Shown here in pieces: positions 7,315 to 15,066 of a stretch of DNA of 20,529 bases. Below the pieces are notes generated by a model. That model was not told where the DNA came from, did not search any database, and saw only the letters and a list, made by a program, of their open reading frames with translations. Position 1 is the stretch's first letter; every line of letters starts with the position of its first letter. The stretch is from JAWXBM01 sp034440115 (GTDB lineage Bacteria > Pseudomonadota > Gammaproteobacteria > Xanthomonadales > SZUA-36), in NCBI GenBank assembly GCA_034440115.1, contig JAWXBM010000159.1:1-20529 (forward strand), given 5' to 3'. The translations under genes and the position numbers were made by a program.

Positions 7315-10300
7315 GCTGCAACTGCTACCCAGGGACCAGGCGGTTCCACACATATGGCCAAATGTATGTGCTGGACACGCCGGGACATCACCACTGGATG
7401 TCGTGGTGTTCAGCAAGGATCGTGCAACCCAACTCGATGCCCTGCTGCGCAGCATTCGAGCCTTTTTGACGTTTCCGCATCGCCTTCATGTGCTGTACAC
7501 CGCCTCATCTGCCGAATTCGAACTCGGTTATGACCGCTTACGCATCTGGCACAAGGGTGTGCACTGGGTGAGCGAGGAAGGCCAGTTCGGCCAGACCATG
7601 AAGAACCTGATGAAGGAAATCGATCATGGGCCGGGCCGCTACCTGATGTTCCTGGTCGACGACATGATGTTCATTCGCCCGTTTACCGCAGCGAAGCTGA
7701 TGAAGTCACTGGCTGAGGACGACAAGATTCTGGCCGTGTCTCTGCGCCTGGGCGAAAGCATCACCTATTGCTACACGGCCAACATCCAGTCCCCTCCTCC
7801 GGATTTCAGTAAGGGTTACCGGTGGGCATGGAAGAAGGCCAGCTCCGGGTACTGGAATTACCCCATGTCGCTGGACGCCCACATTTTCCGCACCTCTGAC
7901 TTTGCGCAGCTGTTGCCGCGTCTGAATTTTAGTGGCCCCAATATGCTGGAGGCCATCCTTGCCGGCCAACCGCTCAATCGCCCGGATCTTGTCTGCGAAC
8001 AAAACCCCACCGTAATCAATGTTGCGGCCAACCGGGTTCAGTCGTATTTTCAAAACCGCAGCGGGGCAATGAGCGCCGAGCTGCTGAACGAATCCTTGCT
8101 CGCTGGCCTGGCGATTGATGTCCGGCCCTTTGTCGGCAGAATAGTTAATTCCTGTCATATCGAAGAAGACCTGCCGTTAATCGAAGATGAGCGCGCTTCA
8201 CAGCCGGACGGATTTGAGCGTATTGAACGCGATGGTCGGGCCTACCTGCGGATCGACCTGCGCAAAATACCGACGTTTATCCTCAACTTGAGTGACGACA
8301 CCAACAAGCGTCTGCTGATGCAGGAGCAAATGTTGGAACTCGGCATGAACTACGAATTTGTCTCAGCGTTCAGGGCCGACCCAAGCTGGGTTGGCGTTGC
8401 GCTGTCGCAATTGAAAGCCACGCGGCTTTCACGGGCGCGACCTCCTTTCCTGGTGCTGGAGGACGATTGTGTATTCAACGAGCATTTTCGAGCCGTGATC
8501 GAGGTTCCTGCAGAGGCGGATTGCCTGTACCTCGGTGCGTCCCTGTTCGGCATTGAAAAGCCCGGACAGATCAGTTGGGGCAAGTACAACAACACGCTGT
8601 GGGAACGGTATGACAGGGACTATCTCAGAGTCACCAACATGCTGTCCTCACACGCCTTGCTCTACCTGAAGGCCGATTTTCAGGCCAAGGTGATCGAGTC
8701 CCGGCTGGAAGCGCTTACCAACCGCCACCTGCCCTACATGTGTGATATCGGCCTGGCCCTGCTGCAGCCCACCCACACTGCACTGCTCATGGAGCGCAGC
8801 ATGTGTCGGCAGGTGAACCGCGATGCTACGGCGGGGAATCTCGCCGAATTGCTGCCAGGCAATGAAGCCGTCAATGGGAAAATGATAGACGGAAAAATCA
8901 TCGAACAGTCGAAGCAAAAGCCGGAAAAGCCAAAAGCCCAGCACACCAACCCGCAGCAACTGGTGATGGTCTCGCACAAGTACCGCTTCATCTATTTCCA
9001 GATTGGCAAAAACGCCAGCAGCACCATCAAGGCCGAACTGTCGAAACCCCGCTATGAATGCGAAACATGCCGATTCCATACCATCGATGATTCATTGGTG
9101 AATGATTACTTCAAGTTTGCTTTTTTACGTGACCCGGTCTCACGCATGGTTTCCGCCTATCAGGAAGTTTCGCTGCGCCATGAGCTGAATGATTCAACGG
9201 TCCAAAGCAGACCATTCATGCAGATGCAGGACAGCGCCGAGCGTTTCGAGGCATTTCTCGACGAAGTCACGAGAGAAAAATGGGATACGCACGTGCGCAC
9301 CCAAAGTGATTTATCAGGTCACTTACCCATGGATTTTTACGGCCGGGTGGAATTCTTTGCTGCGGACCTGAAAACCATTTTCGAAAAATTGCGCATGGGA
9401 AGCTGCCCTGATCTGCCCAGGCAAAGATCCCGCAGTGGTCGAAAAGCTGACTTCGGATACGAGCGCTTCAACCTGGACCACCGGCAATTGAACCAAGTGC
9501 AAATCGACCGGATTCGCGCCTTGTACGAAGACGATGTGGACCTCGTGCAGGCTTTCTGTCCGGCGCCGCCCATGTATACCGGTGATGCCATAGCCAGGCA
9601 TTCCAGCCAGGCGCGATGGCTGGCGATCGTCAATCGGGAGAAATTATCACCCATTGAGTTGTTCAGCCGAGTCAATGATCAGCATGAAGAGTGCATGGTT
9701 TACGTTTTTGGCGATCGGGGGTTTTATGCCGAACTAACCACCGTAGCCCGCGCCATGATCTATGCCTGGGTCAATGGCTACCGGTTGCTGCTGGACTCAT
9801 CCGGGTCAACATGGGCGTATGAGTTGGGCTGGGCGGACTATTTCAAACCATTCTGCGGCAGCTCAGCCGATGTCGCCGCAGAAAAGATTGTTGCGCATTG
9901 CGATTTCGACCAGCCACAAGACCGGGCAACCTTCAATCGCCTGCTCGCGTTCACACCTGAGGAAATTGTTTTTGGTCAACTGAAAATCAAGGGTTTTCAA
10001 GCAATTCTGGCGTTTTTCACCGCCATGATTTTCCGGCCGACAGCGGATTGTCAGGCCGAGGTTGACCGCTTGACAGATTCGTTGGATTTGCCCAAGACGG
10101 ATGATGCGGGCACATCTGATGCGACTGGCGATGCGACCTACGATGCCATCCATATAAGGCGCGGTGACAAGGTGGGGGACGAGGACATCTTCTACCCGGT
10201 GGAGGCCTACCTTAATCGCCTGGGCAAACTCCACCCCGGGCAAACGCTGTTCGTGATGAGCGATGATGCGACAGCCGTGGAGGAAGTCCGCGATTGCCTG

Positions 10301-13300
10301 CGGCGGCCAAAGGGCTCCGTCCGCGTCGTTAGCTTGGTACGGCCTGAAAGCAGAGGCTTCGATGCGGGTAAATTACGTCGAGGTGAGCCGTTTATGGGTG
10401 AAAGCACCGTGATGGCCGATGACCGGCTACATCGGGAGTACATTCGCGGCAATACCCGTAAACTGATTGCCGAAACACTGATTGCGGCAAGAGCCTCCCG
10501 TTTCTGCTCAACCTGGCGATCCAATGTTGGCCAGGTGATTTCGTTCCTGCGCTCGAACAGCAGCGAGTGCCAGCTAATAGAGCCTCCTGCAAATACAGTA
10601 TCAGAGCAACCCGCCCACGGCTTGCTTGATGGGCACTGGGCTGACCTTACCTTGCGCCAGGAAATAGCAGAGCGGAGAGCACAGTACGTTCGCCTCAATG
10701 GAAGCTTTACAGACTGTGTGTCCTACAGCTTTAGCGATGGCGACCTCATTGATCAAATGGCAGGCTTGGCTCGCGCCATGGTGTATGCCATGTCGCGGGA
10801 AAGGCAACTGCTGCTCGATTCTGTAAACCTGCCCGCGAACTATGGTTCTGACTGGAACGTACTTTTCCAGCCGCTGCTGGCCGACAGCAGTACAGTGGAG
10901 CCGGCACGAATCAAGGAGCGGATTTCGCTGCATGATGAACAGGGCGAACTTCTGCTTGCCAATCTGCTCGTGGAGCAGCTGGATTTTGGCGTCATTCCCT
11001 TGCACGGATTTCGCAGCATTCTCGGATTCTTCCTGCAGATGACGCTGTGGCCTTCGCGGAAATGTCAGGATCGTATCAAGGAGCTGCTGAAAGACCTTCC
11101 TCTGGAAGTTGGTTATCACGCTTTTCATTTTTCACGTGATACCAGACACTCGACTGCACAAGCCACTGTGCCCACCTCCCCCTGCTTCGATCAGCTGAAG
11201 CACCTACCCGATCATCATTCGGCCTGCGTCCTGACCGAGGATGACCAAGTGTTTGCCACTGCCTCACGGCAACTGGCCAGCCTGAACCGCAAGACCCGGG
11301 CAGTGAGGCTGCGCATCAGCAGTGGCGATGGCCCTTTAGGCAGGGATCTTCGCTTGCTGGCAGAGCTCACGTTGATACTGCGCTCAAAGCGTTTTGTTTC
11401 CGCCATCGACTCCCGGCTGGGCCAGGCGGCGTGGTTGATGCATCCACGGCAAGAGGGGTGCGCCTTGTTGGATCAGGGGCAGAACACAGCGGCACCGACA
11501 CCAGCACTGGCAAAAGACGGCTATTACCTGGGTGAGTTGCAGTTACGCGATGGAAAGCTGTATGAATTCGAACTGCCTGCTGACTTCAAGGAACTCGAAT
11601 CCCTGCAAGAATTGATCTTCAAAGGCCAGAACGGTGGTGTTGCACGGAAGGGTGGATTTTTTCAGCTGCCCCTGCAGCAGGGCCAGTCGGCACTGACGTT
11701 CTCCGGCGCCGATGTGCGCTTCATCAGCCTGCTGCGGCCTGCTGCGTTCGGTCCCGACCAGGTGCTTTTGGCACCCAGGAAACCGGCCATCTACACAGTG
11801 GACTTGTGGCAGTGGATACTGACCAAACTCGAGGTGAAGTCGGTTCTGGATGTGGGCTGCGGCGAAGGCCATGCTGCGGCATTTTTCCGGGACCACGGTT
11901 GCGACGTGCTGGGGGTGGACGGCAGTGTGCTGGCTGAGCGCGATAGTGTAATCCCTGGCCTGCACCAGCGGCATGACTTCACTGTGGGGCCATTCGTCCC
12001 GCCAGGTTCATGGGACCTGGCGTGGAGCTGCGAGTTCGTCGAGCACGTGGAAGAGCGCTTTAGCCATAACTTTCTCGCCACCTTCGCCTGCGCGCGCAAG
12101 TATGTGCTGATGACGTTTGCACCGCCGGGCCAACAGGGCTGGCATCACGTCAACTGCCAGAATCAGGATTATTGGGTTGAGAAAATGCATCGGCTGGGCT
12201 TTGCATTGGACAAAGACCTGACGCAACAGGCTCGTGAAGCCACTCGGGACGGACATTTCAAGAGTAAAGGCCTGGTGTTTGTGCGTTCCAGTTCCGGGCC
12301 GGGCCAGCCGATCGCCCTTCCCGCCAGCCAATCTGTACCGAAGCCTGACACCGCAGCAACCCCAGGTAGCTTCAAGCCGGTTTTGCCTGTCAACAGCATG
12401 CTGATCACACAGAGGGATCAGCATGAATTTTTCCTCTTTCTGGACATCTTCGTCCATCCCTCGCGCAATAAGATCGTCGCGGTTTTGCCCTGGTACAACG
12501 AAGACTGGAACCCAGCGCAAGAAGGCGTGGATTTCGAACAGGTATTCCTGCTCTATCGCGGCAAGCGCATTCGCGGGCGCTATATTCCACACCGGCTGGA
12601 TTCCTGGGAGCCCTGTGCCCTGCTGGACTTCGAAGATCCGTTATTGGAAAAGTGGCTGAACAGCAGCGCAACCATCAGCTTTCAAATCGAGGTAGGCCCG
12701 CATGTGCAAAAGTTCCAGCTAAGCACGGCGCCGCCACCCGCTTACGGTGTTTTGATGAGCCTGGTGATCAAGGACGAAAACCGCTGGGTACGTCATTTCC
12801 TGGAGTATTACCTCAACTGTCTCAAAGTCGATCACGTGCTGGTTTATGACAACCGATCGTCCGACAGGGAATCACTGCTCAAGCTGCTTCAGCCTTACCA
12901 GGCGGCAGGCAAGGTCACGTTCATTCCCTGGGATTTTCGCTGGAGGAATCTCGCGCAGCCATGCAAGATGATCGCGCAACCCCAGCAGGAAGCCCATTCC
13001 CTGAACCGCTTTGCCAATTCACGCTGGATAGGCTTCCTGGACGTGGATGAGTTTCTTCGCGTGCCGGACACTACCCTGCCAGAATTCCTGGCTCCGTTCG
13101 AAACCGATTGCATAGATGGCTTGTCCTTTGGCCTGCGCTGGTTTCAGTACGATGGTGCGCTGCAATTCGACGAGATTCGTGACGTACCCCTGACCTTCTT
13201 CCAGGCGCACCGCAGCAGCCTGGGCCGCAGCAGGCAGAAGTTGCTGGTGGCGCCTGCCCGAATTCGATTCCTGCGCATCCATTGGCTGGAAGAAGGTGGC

Positions 13301-13498
13301 CGGGAGTTACCGATCGATGATACGGATATTTTCTTCCACCATTACTGCCAGCGTGACTACCGGTTCAAGAATAAAACTGCAAAAGAAACCTGGCGCGATG
13401 ACTACATGCTGCGGTTTGCGGATCGTTTATCGCTGGGTGCAGCCCAGGACACGACCCTGAAAGCGAGGACTGCTAAGCCCACAAAACCGAAGACCTGA
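7304..13498 (+). CDS. Giant 2064-residue glycan-assembly protein: GT-A, GT25, sulfotransferase, GT23, pseudo-GT23, module, methyltransferase, GT92
   Basis: Domains in order are: ~30-290, GT-A glycosyltransferase (VVFSKDRATQLDALLRS, LVDDMMF at D119-D120); ~322-535, GT25-like (FILNLSDDTNKR, LVLEDDCVF at E386-D387-D388); ~550-760, carbohydrate sulfotransferase (PAPS sites GKNASST 568-574 and FLRDPVSRM around R609); ~785-1095, GT23-like fucosyltransferase (HIRRGDKVGDE at 950); ~1125-1400, a second GT23 copy with the motif lost; ~1406-1480, the module shared with the hydroxylase gene; ~1490-1660, class I SAM methyltransferase (DVGCGEG at 1516); ~1690-1800, a beta domain; ~1805-2040, GT92 (DVDEF at 1913). 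No signal peptide or membrane span is seen, so it is probably cytoplasmic. The TTG at 7304 overlaps the previous stop by 11 bases; its ribosome site is weak and no good ATG lies before the first domain. The operon position suggests it extends and decorates the glycan. Confidence 0.85.
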   Translation: MKSELQLLPRDQAVPHIWPNVCAGHAGTSPLDVVVFSKDRATQLDALLRSIRAFLTFPHRLHVLYTASSAEFELGYDRLRIWHKGVHWVSEEGQFGQTMKNLMKEIDHGPGRYLMFLVDDMMFIRPFTAAKLMKSLAEDDKILAVSLRLGESITYCYTANIQSPPPDFSKGYRWAWKKASSGYWNYPMSLDAHIFRTSDFAQLLPRLNFSGPNMLEAILAGQPLNRPDLVCEQNPTVINVAANRVQSYFQNRSGAMSAELLNESLLAGLAIDVRPFVGRIVNSCHIEEDLPLIEDERASQPDGFERIERDGRAYLRIDLRKIPTFILNLSDDTNKRLLMQEQMLELGMNYEFVSAFRADPSWVGVALSQLKATRLSRARPPFLVLEDDCVFNEHFRAVIEVPAEADCLYLGASLFGIEKPGQISWGKYNNTLWERYDRDYLRVTNMLSSHALLYLKADFQAKVIESRLEALTNRHLPYMCDIGLALLQPTHTALLMERSMCRQVNRDATAGNLAELLPGNEAVNGKMIDGKIIEQSKQKPEKPKAQHTNPQQLVMVSHKYRFIYFQIGKNASSTIKAELSKPRYECETCRFHTIDDSLVNDYFKFAFLRDPVSRMVSAYQEVSLRHELNDSTVQSRPFMQMQDSAERFEAFLDEVTREKWDTHVRTQSDLSGHLPMDFYGRVEFFAADLKTIFEKLRMGSCPDLPRQRSRSGRKADFGYERFNLDHRQLNQVQIDRIRALYEDDVDLVQAFCPAPPMYTGDAIARHSSQARWLAIVNREKLSPIELFSRVNDQHEECMVYVFGDRGFYAELTTVARAMIYAWVNGYRLLLDSSGSTWAYELGWADYFKPFCGSSADVAAEKIVAHCDFDQPQDRATFNRLLAFTPEEIVFGQLKIKGFQAILAFFTAMIFRPTADCQAEVDRLTDSLDLPKTDDAGTSDATGDATYDAIHIRRGDKVGDEDIFYPVEAYLNRLGKLHPGQTLFVMSDDATAVEEVRDCLRRPKGSVRVVSLVRPESRGFDAGKLRRGEPFMGESTVMADDRLHREYIRGNTRKLIAETLIAARASRFCSTWRSNVGQVISFLRSNSSECQLIEPPANTVSEQPAHGLLDGHWADLTLRQEIAERRAQYVRLNGSFTDCVSYSFSDGDLIDQMAGLARAMVYAMSRERQLLLDSVNLPANYGSDWNVLFQPLLADSSTVEPARIKERISLHDEQGELLLANLLVEQLDFGVIPLHGFRSILGFFLQMTLWPSRKCQDRIKELLKDLPLEVGYHAFHFSRDTRHSTAQATVPTSPCFDQLKHLPDHHSACVLTEDDQVFATASRQLASLNRKTRAVRLRISSGDGPLGRDLRLLAELTLILRSKRFVSAIDSRLGQAAWLMHPRQEGCALLDQGQNTAAPTPALAKDGYYLGELQLRDGKLYEFELPADFKELESLQELIFKGQNGGVARKGGFFQLPLQQGQSALTFSGADVRFISLLRPAAFGPDQVLLAPRKPAIYTVDLWQWILTKLEVKSVLDVGCGEGHAAAFFRDHGCDVLGVDGSVLAERDSVIPGLHQRHDFTVGPFVPPGSWDLAWSCEFVEHVEERFSHNFLATFACARKYVLMTFAPPGQQGWHHVNCQNQDYWVEKMHRLGFALDKDLTQQAREATRDGHFKSKGLVFVRSSSGPGQPIALPASQSVPKPDTAATPGSFKPVLPVNSMLITQRDQHEFFLFLDIFVHPSRNKIVAVLPWYNEDWNPAQEGVDFEQVFLLYRGKRIRGRYIPHRLDSWEPCALLDFEDPLLEKWLNSSATISFQIEVGPHVQKFQLSTAPPPAYGVLMSLVIKDENRWVRHFLEYYLNCLKVDHVLVYDNRSSDRESLLKLLQPYQAAGKVTFIPWDFRWRNLAQPCKMIAQPQQEAHSLNRFANSRWIGFLDVDEFLRVPDTTLPEFLAPFETDCIDGLSFGLRWFQYDGALQFDEIRDVPLTFFQAHRSSLGRSRQKLLVAPARIRFLRIHWLEEGGRELPIDDTDIFFHHYCQRDYRFKNKTAKETWRDDYMLRFADRLSLGAAQDTTLKARTAKPTKPKT

Positions 13499-13576
13499 GT
13501 CGGTTTCATCATCCTGATCATCGCAAGGGCCGGAATAACCATACCAAGCCGAAACGGGTTCGAGGAGCCAGCACGA

Positions 13577-14107
13577 TCAGCTGTCGGCGGAGTCTTCGCC
13601 CGCCACGTTGGCCCGTCGATTGTTGAATTTTCGGGTCAACCATTGCAGCGGGTCATGGTTGGCCTGTCGCGATGTGGCCAGAATCTGCAACTGCAGCGAT
13701 TTCAGATGTTCGAGCTGCTGCGAATCCGGCGCCAACAGCAAGGCCGCGTCGAGAGCTTGTTGCGCCTTGGCGGGTTGTAAATCCAACACCAGCATACGCA
13801 CGGTGAGGATATGGGCAGGGATGGACTGTGGCACAGCCAAACGGGCTCGCATGGCGATTTCAACGGCTTTGGCCGTTTGCTGCATATCAGCCAATATGTT
13901 GGCCTTGAGCCGATAAAAGTCGATGTTCAGCGGGTCCAGCTCCAGGCAGCGGTCTGCCCAGTCCAGCGCTTCAGCCAATTCACCCTTGCGCCAGCAATGC
14001 AGGGCCAGTCGCGCACGGGGCTGGCTGGCTTCAGGCTTGCGTTCCGCGACGGAGCGGAAATCGGTTTCCTGTTGTTCCGTCAGCAGCTGCTCTGGCAATT
14101 TCGTCAT
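13577..14107 (-). CDS. TPR-repeat protein
   Basis: This 176-residue protein is mostly helical. About three tetratricopeptide repeats can be seen at residues ~32-133, with the small-residue/large-residue spacing of TPRs (GELAEALDWADRCLELDP, then QTAKAVEIAMRARLAVPQ, then QPAKAQQALDAALLLAPD). No signal peptide or membrane segment is visible, and the C-terminal ~25 residues are basic then acidic. Such proteins usually serve as protein-interaction scaffolds. The gene converges on the giant operon with a 78-base gap in which I see no clear terminator, and is divergent from the sulfotransferase. A link to the glycosylation genes is possible but rests only on position. Confidence 0.8.
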   Translation of the reverse strand: MTKLPEQLLTEQQETDFRSVAERKPEASQPRARLALHCWRKGELAEALDWADRCLELDPLNIDFYRLKANILADMQQTAKAVEIAMRARLAVPQSIPAHILTVRMLVLDLQPAKAQQALDAALLLAPDSQQLEHLKSLQLQILATSRQANHDPLQWLTRKFNNRRANVAGEDSADS

Positions 14108-14142
14108 GGCAATGAAAACTCACTCAGTAAAGCTCGAGCCCG

Positions 14143-14172
14143 TGCATAATTGATCAGAACTTGCATAATTGA
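14143..14172 (+). repeat. 11-bp direct repeat, 19-bp spacing, in the divergent promoter region
   Basis: TGCATAATTGA occurs at 14143-14153 and again, identically, at 14162-14172. The 19-base spacing is close to two helical turns, and the second copy touches the proposed -35 box of the sulfotransferase. This is the arrangement of a tandem operator. No regulator is encoded nearby, so the role is an inference. Confidence 0.5.
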
Positions 14173-14198
14173 GTCCAGCCAAACCATGGTGCTATAGT
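14169..14198 (+). promoter_or_regulatory. Candidate sigma-70 promoter of the sulfotransferase gene
   Basis: TTGAGT (14169-14174) and TATAGT (14193-14198) are separated by 18 bases. This would give a start near 14205, about 25 bases before the ATG at 14230. The match is fair and the position is good, but it is not tested. Confidence 0.4.
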
Positions 14199-14218
14199 CC
14201 CCGCGCGCCAAAGACCAA
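14191..14218 (-). promoter_or_regulatory. Weak candidate promoter of the TPR gene, sharing the -10 TATA core
   Basis: On the minus strand TTGGTC (14218-14213) and TATAGC (14196-14191) are 16 bases apart. The -10 overlaps that of the opposing sulfotransferase promoter, which would make the two transcripts compete. The -35 match is poor. Confidence 0.2.
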
Positions 14219-14229
14219 GTCAAGCAAAT

Positions 14230-14940
14230 ATGAGCCAATTCGAGCACTGCCAGGTAATGGGGCCGTTCAATACCGGCACGGTGCTGATGAGTTCCTTTGT
14301 GCGACGACTGTACACCAATGACCAGAACCGGCACTTTCAATACTGGAAACACTCAGTGCCACCGCGCTTCCTGCAAAATTCCGATGAGAAGACCCCGATG
14401 GATGGTTCGACACGCGCCTTTCCCGGCGTGTTATTTCTGTGCATGATTCGCTCGCCCTATTTCTGGCTGACTGCCACTTGCAGGCGTCAATACAATGTGC
14501 AGTTCCATGTGAAATTTTTTGATTTAAGCGAACGCCTGCGCAGCCCGGTGTATCTCAAAGGTGAGCTGTTCAACAACATCGTACAACTCTGGAACAGTTA
14601 CTATCGGCGCTACGCGCTCTACCTGGAAGAACACAACTCAGTAACTTATGTTCGCCTGGAAGACCTGGTGAGAAACCCATCCGAGACCTTGCGCTTGCTG
14701 GATTCCAAGCTGGAACGCAAGCCGGGAAGTGACGAACAGGCCTGCATCGCTTTCATCTCACGAGCACCGAGCAAAGCGGACAATGCTTATGGGGAGATCT
14801 GGGAAGAGAAGAACCGCCTCGAATTCGCGTTGAAAGCCATTCGAGCAGACGACCTGTCATTTATCAACCAGCAACTGGATCCGCTGCTGATGAAAAAATT
14901 TGCCTATTCCTACGCCTGGCCCAGCCCGCAAATTGCCTGA
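14230..14940 (+). CDS. Stand-alone sulfotransferase-like protein
   Basis: This 236-residue protein has the two PAPS-binding regions of sulfotransferases. A 5'-phosphosulfate loop near the N-terminus (MGPFNTGTVLMSSF, residues ~10-23) stands where other members have G-x-x-x-SGT, and a 3'-phosphate site at R74-S75 lies in FLCMIRSPYFWLTATCRRQ. A later VTYVRLEDLVRNPSETLRLL is the typical segment before the C-terminal helices. It is short for the superfamily (often 250-350 residues) but seems complete. The 5' loop has no Lys, as in the NSGTN-type subgroup. No signal peptide or transmembrane anchor is seen, so it likely acts in the cytoplasm on a small or cytoplasmic acceptor. It could add sulfate to the glycan made by the neighbouring operon, which also encodes a sulfotransferase domain. 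That link is inferred. Confidence 0.75.
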   Translation: MSQFEHCQVMGPFNTGTVLMSSFVRRLYTNDQNRHFQYWKHSVPPRFLQNSDEKTPMDGSTRAFPGVLFLCMIRSPYFWLTATCRRQYNVQFHVKFFDLSERLRSPVYLKGELFNNIVQLWNSYYRRYALYLEEHNSVTYVRLEDLVRNPSETLRLLDSKLERKPGSDEQACIAFISRAPSKADNAYGEIWEEKNRLEFALKAIRADDLSFINQQLDPLLMKKFAYSYAWPSPQIA

Positions 14941-15066
14941 TACCGATCTGAGTATTCCGCACGACTACAGGGATGCAGGAGCTATGCGCCAGGGATCGAC
15001 TCAGTAGAGCGGCAGGAGCAGTTTGCCGAGCAGATCATGGCCTATCTCGCAGGCTCCTACGACCGA
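14941..15066. other. Short intergenic gap with a possible gene relic
   Basis: The 126 bases between the sulfotransferase stop and the stop of the lectin-like gene hold no complete gene. One plus-strand frame reads through 14993-15060 with ordinary protein-like content (EQFAEQIMAYLAGSYDRL) but has no start signal and ends shortly after. It may be the remnant of a longer or duplicated reading frame. No convincing terminator hairpin was found. Confidence 0.25.

Noticed and set aside
9659..10600. Nodulation fucosyltransferase NodZ and hence a symbiosis locus
   Set aside because: The GT23 motif is shared by NodZ and animal FUT8, but no other nod genes are present and the domain is inside a multi-enzyme protein.
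13499..13576. Bidirectional terminator between the giant gene and the TPR gene
   Set aside because: I looked for an inverted repeat with a T-run and found only a four-base stem (CGAA/TTCG), which is not enough.
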